The position numbers and the translations under genes were made by a program. Below the pieces are notes generated by a model. That model did no database searches, was not told the DNA's origin, and worked only from the letters and a program-made list of their open reading frames with translations. From Triparma columacea (taxonomy: Eukaryota; Sar; Bolidophyceae; Parmales; Triparmaceae), in NCBI GenBank assembly GCA_030267965.1, contig BRYA01000038.1, positions 1 to 52,050 of the forward strand: a stretch of DNA of 52,050 nt, read 5' to 3'. Positions 1 through 9,606 of the stretch are shown here, piece by piece; positions within the stretch are counted from its first letter, which is position 1, and each line of letters begins with the position of its first letter.

Positions 1-195
1 TAGAGAGGGATTGCAGGGGATCTTTGTTCCTGACGGTGTTGTCAGGATCTAATGTCATGACTGCGAAGTGGACAACATTGTAGCAAAAGTGAGAAAAAGA
101 TACAAAGTTTCAACGCGTCCTCCTGCGACTCTCCTGCTCTCTCCTAGAGTATTAAATTGTCCTTTTTCTCTTCCGGCTCTCGACGCACAACTTAC

Positions 196-1493
196 CTCGT
201 CTGGCATCCTCGTGGCGGTTTTTGGAGTCTGCGGTAATGGCGATTATGGTGTTTGTTAGTCAACATGAAGAGGGTTCTACGTGCTCCTCATTTCTGTGTA
301 GCATATCAAGCGCCCCACACGCGGTCGCCGGAGACGGAACCCATGCGGTCGCCGGAGACGGAACCCATGCGGTCGCCGGAGACGGAACCCATGCAGTCGC
401 CGCAGAAGCGCGCCCCATGCGGTCGCCGCAGACGGAACCCACGCAGTCGCCGCAGACCGGCGCGCGCGCACATGCGCGGCTGCCGCCCGTTGAGCTCGAC
501 GCCGAGGGCCAGGCCCTCCGCAAACGGCCCCGCTTGTTCCGCACGCAGGCGGTGAGAAAAAACTACAAAGTTTCAACGCGCCCTCCCGCGACTCTCCAGC
601 TCTCCCCTCGAGTATTAAAATGTCCTTCCTCTCTTCCGGCTCTCAACGCACAACTCACCTCGTTCAGCGTCTTCGTGACCATTTTCAGAGTCTGCGGTAA
701 TGGCGATTATGGTGTTTGTTATGTTAGTCAACATGAAGAGATTTCAACGCGTGCTCCTCATTTCTGTGTAGGATATCAAGCGCCCCATGCGGTCGCAGGA
801 GATGGATCCCATGCGGTCGCCGCAGAAGCGCCCCATGCGGTCGCAAAGCGCCCCACCCGGTCACCGCAGACAGAACCCAGTCGGTCGCCGGAGATGGATC
901 CCATGCGGTCGCCGCAGACCGGCGCGAGCGCGCTTGCACCGTGGCCGCCGCCCGTCGAGCTCGACGCCGAGGGCCAGGCCCTCCGCGAACGGCTCCGCGC
1001 GTTCCGCACGCAGGCGTTGAGAAAAAACTACAACGCTTCAACGCGCCCTCCCGCGACACTCCCGCTCTCTCCTAGAGAATCAAAATGGAATCTCTCTTTT
1101 CCAGCGCTTAAAGCATAACTCACCTCCTCCGGCGTCCTCATGACCATTTTCAGAGTCTGCGGTAATGGCGATTATTGCATTCGTTAGTCAACATGAAGAG
1201 ATTTCAACGCGTACTCCTCGATTCCGTTTAGAATATCAAGGGTCTCCCCCATTACAACCCCCTGACACGAACTTACCTTGGTCTCGTCCAGCGTCCTCGT
1301 GAGAGCTTTTAGATTTAGAGACTGTGAAGGGGACAACACAACACAATGCAAAAGTGAGAAAAAATTACAAAGCTTCAACGCGCCCTCCCGCGACTCTCCA
1401 GCTCTCCCCTCGAGTATTATATTGTCCTTTCTCTCTTCTGGCTCTCAACGCACAACTCACCTCGTTCAGCGTCTTCGTGACCATTTTCAGAGT
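196..1493 (-). other. Array of candidate 33-nt micro-exons (minus strand)
   Basis: On the - strand, segments 1461-1493, 1124-1156, 659-691 and 196-228 are each exactly 33 nt. Each is preceded by CCGCAG and followed by GTGAGT or GTAAGT. In frame 0 they encode similar 11-residue peptides (TLKMVTKTLNE twice, TLKMVMRTPEE, TPKTATRMPDE). A related 45-nt segment at 1277-1321 (SLNLKALTRTLDETK) lies between TTCACAG and GTAAGT. A further related stretch ends at about 1641 before GTGAGAG, and one may begin at 61 after a TTCGCAG. This could be the tail of a repeat-exon gene running off the left edge, or a coincidence carried along by duplication. No family is recognised. Confidence 0.35.
315..1016 (+). 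repeat. GC-rich 24-bp minisatellite with conserved flank
   Basis: Between copies 1 and 2 of the larger repeat (about 315-445), and again between copies 2 and 3 (about 780-925), lie degenerate tandem copies of a 24-bp unit. The unit has core GCGGTCGCCGGAGACGGAAC followed by CCAT. Each block is followed by a conserved stretch of about 90 bp (462-551 and 927-1016). On the + strand this stretch reads VELDAEGQALR followed by RTQA, ending at CGCACGCAGGCG immediately before GGTGAG or its mutated form GTTGAG. Composition is clearly richer in GC than the neighbouring genes. The open frame over the block is mostly low complexity, so I do not call it a gene. The conserved flank could be a short duplicated exon. 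Confidence 0.6.
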
Positions 1494-1540
1494 CTGCGGT
1501 AATGGCGATTATGGTGGTTGTTAGTCAAAATGAATAGATT

Positions 1541-2448
1541 TCCACGCGTGTTCCTACATATCGTCCTCGTTTCCCTGTAGAATATCGAGGATTGCCACCC
1601 CTAAAACCCCCTGACACGACTCTCTCACCTTGTCCCGCGTCCCCACGAACTCTTTCAATTGCCGAAGACGGAGTAACTTGCCTCTCATGGCCTAGATCGG
1701 GTACTGAATGGCAGTTTTCGGACATCGGGGCGTCAACCTGAAGTATATGAGTCGCCCTCACACGCTCTTCACTCCCTCCTCGGGATTCACTTTCCGTGTC
1801 CATGTGCTGTGAGCTCAACTCTCGCGTGGGGGATTTAGAATCTGTAGGGGCATGGGTACGATTGGTGAGAGTGAGAATACTGCCGGTCTCGTCCTATATT
1901 TGAGAGAGGTGTTGCCCTCGATCACTCAAGCCGGTATTCAGGCCCCTTCTTAGAATCAAACACACACACAGGTTCCCCGGCTCCTCTCTCCTCAGGGTCT
2001 CTTTGTGGTCAGTTTCTGTTGATTTACGCCTCTTTCGCCCCTCTAACGCCTATATTCTTCCGTTTATCTTCCCCACAACCTACCTGCTCAGCACACGTCT
2101 TGTAGCCCCACTCCTTCAAGGGTCTGCTCTCCCGACACAGATTTGTTCTTCACTTATGGCCTTTCTGCACCCACAATTTGAGCGTTCCAACAGAAGCTAA
2201 TCTTATGCTTCTTATGCACAATCCCACTCCCTTAGTAGTTGTCTGTGTGTGTTTGGCTACAGTTGTTAATTTGGGATATAACTGATTTGATCTTGCTGAT
2301 CCAAGACGATTCCTAAGGGCAAAATCCGGACCAAGGGATCATCCCTAATTAATTAATAAATTGAATTCGAAGGCAAAAACGATCCAAATAAACTTCGTTG
2401 ATGAAATTCCTTACCGAAAGAAGACGCGCCCAACCCTCTACACAATTT
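1541..2448. other. Gene-free stretch left of the LRR gene
   Basis: About 0.9 kb with no ORF that I can support. The left part (to about 1850) still carries degenerate pieces of the repeat field, such as CTCACCTTGTCCCGCGTCC near 1625. From about 1900 to 2440 I see only unique sequence of mixed composition with a short AT-rich run around 2340-2370. It probably includes the 3' flank of the LRR gene. Confidence 0.5.
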
Positions 2449-5400
2449 TTATTTCACAGCCGCAATAATCTTCTGTATAGTGTCGAACAAGCATGAGTGG
2501 AAATCAAGCGACCCGTTGCTAGCCTGTTCATAAAAGTTCGCCAACCTTCCAATCGCCTCCAGGAACTCCACAAACTTGAGTTGTCTATGCTTGCTCTTAG
2601 CGCTATTCTCGTCGAGGCTGGTCTCCTTGCTCCTTACAAAAGCGAGTTTTAGGTTTCTCTCCGTGATGTCGTTGTCGATCAGGGCTACCTCTACCATGTC
2701 TAGGTACTCTGTCAGGCTCATCGTCTTTGCCTCCCCCGGTTTGTCCTCCTTCCCGCTGAACCTCTTAAAGACGCTCATAAGTTCAGTCTTATGCTGCACG
2801 TATATTCTATCGGAGACCTTGTTGTAGAGTTTCTTTTCACGGAAGTCGGTTTCCGTGTCCCTTTCGGCAAAATTTGTTATATTATCCCTGCAAAGGTTGC
2901 CCACGGCTTTACTCATTGTCTTGCAGTCCCCGTACTTGATGTACTTGCTGTTGGCTATTTGACAGATTGCGTCGAGAAACTGGTACCTGTTGAGCGTTTT
3001 GCTCCCCGTTCCGCAGGCGCTGACGAAGATCAAGTCGGCCTGAACCCTACTGAAGACTTTGTTGTTTGTGATGTCGTCGCTCGTTATCCCTTCCGACTCT
3101 CCCCCTTCGTCGATGATATTAATGTCGGTGACAAACTGCATTGGGTGGGGGGGGAGGGAACGAAGGAGATTAGTTTGGGAGGGTGCAACAAGGGGCGATG
3201 GGAGGGATAGGGTTGCTGTTACTACGGACCCCGCAAAAGTCCCACCCTGTTCGCGGCTCGCTTCGCTCGTCGTAGCCACTCGCCGCAGCCTCGCTCACCT
3301 GGTTCCAAGCGTTGACGCCGACGTTCCAAACCTCACTCGTGTATGCCGCTCCGTACTGCCTGAAAACGTCCTTCAGGACAGGGAAGGTCATCATTAGGTT
3401 CTCCTTGAAGGCCGTTTTCTCGTTCTCGTCGCTCAATTTCTCGACATTCCTTCCGACCTTGGTCTTTTGGTAGTCGCTCTGGAAAGCTTTTTCTAAGTGC
3501 TGCTTGGTATCGAGCTGGTAGGCCGCAAAGACACTATTTTTCATGGTCCACTCTAGGTTCCCAAGGTTCTTTTTCTTCACCACAGTTTCGTTCATCTTGC
3601 TCCTAGGGCGCAGCTTAATCTCCTCGTACGCCACATTGAGCCTGGGCTGGATGTCCATCACGTTGACAACTTCTATGTTTCCGTACGGTTCCGCCGGAGG
3701 AGGCTTGAACATTTCTTCTCCTGCCTCTTCAACCAAGGTGCGAACCTGCAGTCGGGTAGTTGGCAAGAGTTGATGTTAGTTGGGCTCGGGGTGCATTTCC
3801 TTCACAGAGCCCTCACTCACCTCCTCCTTGCCCGTCTTATTCCCCACCACCAAACACAGTTCGTCCTCTTCCTCCTCGTAAGCCTTGGCGTTTACGTTGC
3901 GTTTTGCGAGGTTGAAGAACCATGCGATTCTTCCGGGGGGAACCATCCTGTGTATCACCATCTCCCCTTTCTTGTTCCCTTTTTCCATGGTTTCGAACTT
4001 CCACCTATCAAAATTTGTACATATCTGCGCTTCCACTACAGGGTTCCCCCCCTCGACCTTCTCTCCCCCAACCCACTCGACGTCGTCTACCTCCACGCAG
4101 AACTTCACCTCGCTCCACCTATCGCATATCCAGCATTTACCTTGCTGACTCTGCAACGGCAAAGAGGAAGGGGGGTGGGGGTGTTAGAGAGTGTAATTTG
4201 ATTCTCATTTAAGGGTGTCGCGTAGAACTGTAGGGATGAGCCCCTCTCACCTTTTCCCACATTTCCCCTGCCGTCTTGATCTTCGGGTGAGCCCAGGGGA
4301 GAATTCTCGTAAAGGTGTGGCCGAAGGTGCGCGAGGTGTTGGTGGCTGAGGTTGCCACCGCCGACTGTCGGCTCGTGCTACCTGTCTCCTCACTTCCATC
4401 GCCGTCCTCGTCTGTCGCCCCGATCATGTAGCCGTGCGCATCGATATCACTCCAATTGCCTTCCATGTGCAGTCCCATAAGGACCTGGTTTCCCTTCAAG
4501 CCCTCCCCAATCACTTTGCAGTCTTCCATTCCGAACCCAGCATGCGACAGACTAAGATGGACCAAGGTCTCGTTCTCTGCAATGATGATAAAGGGGGCAG
4601 GTTAGTTAACGTTCGCGTGTGTTGTATTTTGTTAGTTAGTTAGTCGGTCAATATTGTTTGATCCCCCCATTCTCACCTGCGAGGCAAGCTGCCACGGCCT
4701 TGGCGACCCCAAGCCCGCCCTCGCCCAGCTTCTCTCTGAGCGCGTTGTAGGCCAAATCTAATGTACAGACGGCACTCACATTGAGTGCCTCAAAGAGCGA
4801 GACCGCTCCCCTGCGACGAGAGTGGTTGCAATAATTGGATTAGAATAATAGTTGTGTGGGTAGTGTCATCCGCTGTGCTGCTTGCAAATATATGTTTTGC
4901 AAACTCTCCTTCTCACCTTCCCCTGATGAGGTTGTAGCTAAGGTCGATCTCTGTTAAGCTTGAGTTCTTTTTGAGACCCTCCGCGAGACCGATCGCCCCC
5001 GAGTCGCCAAACTTGTTGTGGCTCAGGTTTAGCTGGGTCAGCGTGCAGAGATGCAGAGGCATGTCAGTGACGGGACACGTCTGGGTTGCTACATTCCTGC
5101 TGAGTTCCCTCAAGGAGGAGTCGTCCAGGTCGCACTACGGTGCAAATTTGCAAGGTGTGAGTGTGGAGTTGGGGGGATAGGGGCGTTGAAGGGGGGTGAA
5201 GGGAGGGAGAGGACGGCGGAACCAGAAACACACACAGCCAGCTCACCTTCTCCATGATCAATTTCTCTAGAGTGGACGTCTCGCCTATGAGCTCGCTGAG
5301 TACCTCGATTGGCTTTTTCTTCATCTTCACAAATGCCAGGTTAAGCTCAGTTATCACGTGCGGGTCCAGGCTCCCCAAAAGCGCTCCAACCCCCCTGTCA

Positions 5401-6338
5401 GTAATGTGGTTGCGAGACACGTTCATGGTCACAACGAACATCACTGAAATGCTGTGACTGAGAGCAACAGCCATATCGTCGCCCAGGCTGCTGCTCCCAA
5501 GTTCTACGCAGCCGTTCTTATCCACGGATTCAATTACTGAGCTGATAATTGTGTTTGGAATGATATTTAGTTCCTGCGGGTAAGGGACGTGGTTAGATTT
5601 GGGTGAAAAGCGAGAGGAAGCGAGAGAAAGGAGAGAAAGGAGAGAAAGGAGAGAAAGGAGAGAAAGGACGGAAAACCTTGTCTCTCGTCCCCTCCCCCTC
5701 CCCCAACCCTTCCGTGTAAATCTCACCTTGGTCTGTGTGATGTACCGGGCAGTTGGAGATGATGCCTCGGCTTCCGCAGCCTTGTCGTCCAAGATTCCAG
5801 GATTATCTAGCCCACTGAGCTTACGGTAGAAACTATGCCTCTGAACCACGCTTGGTGACGTGCTTTTTGACTTTTTTATCGAAGGGAGGGGGCTTGTGGA
5901 GGTGTTTAGGGAGGAAGCGGGTGGATCACGGACAGGCGACGTAGCTACAGTGTCAGGATCTGGATTGGGAAGCACAATCGGGACAGATACAGGGTCTGGA
6001 ACATCCGCCTCGCCCATTTTGACCTTCAACCCCATCCTCTCAACAAGGCTCTCGTAATCCCTCTGCCTTTTGTCCCTCAAGTCCGACATACTCCGCCGCC
6101 GCATCCGCACATTGACTGCGGCGTGGGGCTTTTCGACCACGACACTAGCGTAATGCGCTTGGTTCTTCGGAGAGACCAGGTTTAATTGGAGCTTAGGGAG
6201 CTGAGGGAGGGCTGTTGATGAGGACGAGGAGGCAAGGTTTTCCTTGGAAGACCTCGGGGAGGAGGAAGCGACGCCCAAGTCTTGAGGGGCGTTGATGCGC
6301 GGCTTTCCTGCCCAGCTCGCCCTTCGTCCCCTTGGCAT
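2449..6338 (-). CDS. Leucine-rich-repeat protein with EF-hand-like C-terminal domain
   Basis: Eight exons on the - strand: 6338-5727, 5573-5247, 5134-4917, 4810-4677, 4576-4251, 4150-3821, 3745-3299 and 3135-2449. Joined, they give 1026 aa with all phases consistent. Residues 1-200 are Ser/Pro-rich and probably disordered. Exons 2-5 carry ribonuclease-inhibitor-type LRRs, for example LTQLNLSHNKFGDSGAIGLA and ITELNLAF. Exon 6 has a CWICDRW motif. The last exon contains LNRYQFLDAICQIAN and KFVEFLEAIGRLAN, which resemble helix-loop-helix (EF-hand-like) segments in ciliary and cytoskeletal LRR proteins. The first in-frame ATG of that exon lies 51 nt upstream; I chose the one at 6338 because a splice-acceptor-like run (CCCCCCCCAG) lies between them. 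An upstream exon is possible. Function is unassigned; a scaffold role is inference. Confidence 0.75.
5608..5657. repeat. (GGAGAGAAA)n simple repeat in intron
   Basis: About five perfect or near-perfect copies of a 9-bp purine unit inside the first intron (5574-5726) of the LRR gene. In the gene's orientation this is a polypyrimidine run. Confidence 0.8.
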
Positions 6339-6659
6339 GAGGAAAATGGAAATTTTGTAGCCTGGGGGGGGAAGAGAATGGGAAACCAACTAAAAATGTC
6401 AATGTCTGTGTAAAAACTGTGCTCAATGATCATCTAGATCGAAATTTTAAATTTGAGCTTACATGTCGGAAGTGCTGGTGAGACATAACGAGAAAATCCC
6501 TGGTGTGACCATTCATTTGTAATAGAATGGATTTGATAGTAAATGTGATTGTCCTAAGTGTGTTACGGTGCTCGAAGCCTTCCATGGCTGAGCGTGCATG
6601 ACTCCTAAGTGTCAAGCATGAATTGGCCCGTAGTCAAAGTGTGCGTGAGATCGCGCGAA

Positions 6660-7075
6660 TTTTACCTGTGTTGATAACATTTTTGACGATAATGATCGAG
6701 TTGCAATTTATTTACATTCCAAATTCATGAATATTCTTTACATTATATTGAATGAATAAAGAAGAGACAATTTTGAATATAAGGAAATTCAATTGATATT
6801 TTCATGACTTAATACTTATTATATCTGTTTCAAATTGATTAATGTACAAATTGTGAGTAAATTATAATTTTTAAAACATTTTTTGATATTTATAGTTTTT
6901 TTTTTAAATATTATATTCAATATTTTATTACTATATTTTCATGTAAGAGATAATAGATCATTATAATTGTCAACATTTTGAATTTATGTTGTTTCAAGCC
7001 CATTTACAAAATTGCAAAAAAAATTTAGAATAAAATTCTTTGATTTCTTTCATCTTATTTACATTGGTTGTGGGC
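6660..7075. other. AT-rich island (about 18% GC core)
   Basis: Counting bases in 6721-7020 gives 53 G+C in 300, about 18%, whereas the surrounding genes are near 50%. The island sits in the 774-bp gap between the divergent LRR and IPT-methyltransferase genes. It has no tandem array and no ORF of note. It contains long T and A runs such as the T-run near 6896-6905. The flank 6339-6660 is intermediate in composition and also gene-free. It may be a simple promoter/spacer, a replication element or a centromere-like element; the sequence alone does not decide. Confidence 0.7.
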
Positions 7076-7112
7076 GGTTCTGAGTTCCTAGGGTCCAGTT
7101 GGTGGCTGTAAA

Positions 7113-9568
7113 ATGTCATCAAACCCTCCAGCAATCCTACTTATCGGTCCTACCGCCGTTGGAAAGAGTGCTTTCACTAAAGTGCTCTCCTCGTTGTGCC
7201 CTTCACTCATCAATATAGACAGTATGCAAGTGTACAGTAACTTACCTATAGCAGCGGCGTCCCCCCTTCCCCCTTATCCTCCGCACTCGCTGTATGGTTC
7301 TCGCGATTTCATCCTTGATGATCTCCTACACACTTCCCCTACCCAGGATGCTGCGCTGCTCACATCAGAGGAGCCCAATTTACCGTCGACTTTTTACAAC
7401 TACAGTGTGAAACGTTTTTGTGCTTCCGTATTGGAGTCTCTCTCTTCCCTCCCTCCTTCTCCCTGCCTTCTCTGTGGAGGGAGTATGAATTATGCTGCCA
7501 ATGTTATTGACAATGTTCTCTGTTCCGCCCCCCCCTCATCCTCAGGATGTGCCCCTGCCCCGGCGAGTTCCAATGAGGCCAAGGCTTGGTACACCACTCT
7601 TGCTGACCCCTTTGCGACATTGACTGAGTTGTCTCCTGGTCACTCCATTCACCCTTCGAATAAGCGTCAGATTAGGAACGCCCTCCTCCGTCTGCACTCT
7701 ACTCCTCTGTTCTCGCCGCCCACGTCCCCGTCCCCGTCCTCACCCAAAACCCTGACCCGCCCTCTCTTTGTGGTGTATGTTGATTGTTCCGACGACGATT
7801 TGCTTGAGACAAGGATAAATAAGCGTATTGGGGAGATGGTTGAGAGGGGCCTCAAGAAGGAGGTGACAGTATTTTACGATCGTTTCGTGAACGAGGTAAA
7901 CAATGGAGAGCGCGGTGCTGTCCCCAACGTTGGTTTGTTTCAGGCTATAGGGTTCAAGGAGTTCATTCCTTACCTGGATGGGTCGGCCACCTTTGCTTCG
8001 TGCCTCGACGAACTTAGGCGCACGACTCTCCGCTATGTGAAGTACCAGCGAAAGTATTTCCGCAACAACATGTTGAATCTGCTCGCTAGGTGAGGCGCTT
8101 TGGGACTTCAACGTTACCCCTCCCACCCCCCTAACCCCCCCTACCCAACACAGCCTTGAGGGTGTTGTGAAGGGGGTTACCGTCGACATTGCGCAGAAGA
8201 CCCCTGAAACAACCTCCCACCTCGTGGCTGCCGTGCAGGGCTTCCTCTCCTCCTCCCCTCTCCCCCCCCTTCCTTCCCACGGCATTTCCATTCTAGACCT
8301 GACGCCAATTCCTTCCGCTCCAAAGGACAAGACTGTTCATAATTGCTGCGGTAAAAACCTGATTGGAAGTCACGAGTATGCCCAGCATATCAAGAGCAAG
8401 TTGCACAGGACTCGCACTTCTAAGAAGTGGCGCGAGAAGGAGGCACGGAAGGAGGAGTATTTGGCTCTCAATGGTGTCAATTCCTCCGCCTCCTCTGCTT
8501 CCGTCGTCCTCCATTCTCCCTCCATCCCCTCCCCTTCTCTCTCTCCCCCCCCCTCCCCCTCCCCCACCCCGCCCCCCCTCCCCCCCCCCTCCCAAAAAAA
8601 TTCTGCCAATAAGAACAAGTATTCAACTGATGCCGACGAGATGTACAACACGACAATACAGTCTTTTTCCAAGACGGTGCCAATCTCTATACATCAATCA
8701 TCAGCTGAGGCCTCCTGGCCAGGAGGAGCTCTCTGGGACCCTGGAGTTGTGGTGGCTCGCTTCCTCGAGAATCAGTCGCTCGTCCCCTCCCCCTTACTCC
8801 AACGGAACCTCAAGAACGTCAACATAATAGAACTGGGATGCGGTACAGGATTTACTGGCATAGTCGCCGGTGCCCTCGGAGCCCGATTTGTGGCCTGCAC
8901 TGACATGGATTGTGTAATTTCAGCTGTCACTGAGCGCAACGTTTCCCTCAATTCCCCCACGTACTCTTCAAAGTCAACCGGATGCAGGGTGATATCGCAC
9001 TCCCTCTCGTGGGGGAAGTCCAACTTTTCGTGCATCGACTCCTTGTTTGAGGAGGTGAGAATCGCCGAATAGCGAGACGAAGACAAAACGACGACAATGC
9101 TATGCTATGCTAAACACAAGCCCAACCCTTTGCTCCTCGCAGATGCAGCAGGCTACAAAAACTCATTTTGTAGACATCATAATTGCTATCGATATTGCGT
9201 ACCAGCGCCCTGGTCTCCCCCCTCACTTTGATCTCTTTTTGGAAACCATGAATCGCATTTTGGAGCTTTCTTCTCGGCCCGATCCCAACGCTGCGAAAGG
9301 ACAAGGCCGAAAGAAGAAGAAGGGAAAGATGAAGGAGGAGCCCCGACCGACCAACAAGGAAACTCTCTTCATTTACGGCCACCGCAGGCGAATGTCAATT
9401 TCAGAGGATCTGCTAAATTTGATATACGACCACTTCGAGGATGTTGTGCCTCCCATTGAAGCCCACCAAATCGACCCCAAAAGCTTCTCAAGCAAAGAAA
9501 AGCACGGCATATCAGTTTCGGTTTTGAGACAAAAGGACAAACCAAAAACCACAGCAACAAATGAGTGA
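7113..9568 (+). CDS. tRNA dimethylallyltransferase fused to METTL21-like methyltransferase
   Basis: Three exons, 7113-8089, 8154-9054 and 9143-9568, give 767 aa in frame. Residues 1-330 are a MiaA/Mod5/TRIT1-type isopentenyltransferase: P-loop GPTAVGKS at residues 12-19, IDSMQVY, LLCGGSMNY, and a C-terminal KYQRKYFRNN. These enzymes transfer dimethylallyl to N6 of A37 of tRNAs reading U-initial codons. Exon 2 opens with the zinc-finger-like segment expected at the end of eukaryotic members (CCGKNLIGSHEYAQHIKSKLH). A low-complexity Ser/Pro linker follows, then WPGGALWDPG and the SAM-binding IELGCGTGFTG near residue 551, as in Methyltransf_16 protein-lysine methyltransferases. Exon 3 completes that fold (VDIIIAIDIAYQ). 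No stop separates the two parts, so one polypeptide is predicted. Intron 1 holds the TGA that ends the first ORF; unspliced mRNA would give the transferase alone. Confidence 0.82.
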
Positions 9569-9606
9569 AAAGACAATGTTTTTGAATAAAATAAGAAACA
9601 TTTCGT

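Larger units (their letters stand above)
89..1540. repeat. Four-copy tandem repeat field with splice-like ends
   Basis: A unit of about 180-190 bp occurs four times, at about 89-270, 552-741, 1018-1202 and 1352-1535. Each copy starts with a (G)TGAGAAAAA-like block, runs through a pyrimidine-rich middle, and ends near a CGGTAATGGCGATTAT block followed by TCAACATGAAGAG or a variant. The spacers after copies 1 and 2 are GC-rich minisatellite. The spacer after copy 3 is a shorter divergent block. On the + strand three copies read as an intron-like piece (GTGAG at the left, TTTTCAG at about 688 and 1490). On the - strand every copy holds a 33-nt segment between CCGCAG and GTAAG or GTGAG. The repeat is seen directly; whether it is exon, intron or neither is unresolved. 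Confidence 0.85.

Noticed and set aside
222..1118. Plus-strand 298-codon ORF across the left repeat field
   Set aside because: It is built of minisatellite translation (repeated HAVAGDGT- and RSPQTEP-like phrases) with open frames on several other strands and phases at the same place. The openness comes from the repeat composition, not from coding constraint.
5064..5246. Read-through of the LRR frame past 5247
   Set aside because: The translation becomes Ser/Pro/His low complexity immediately after a consensus GTGAGC donor, and the LRR pattern resumes only after the acceptor at 5135.
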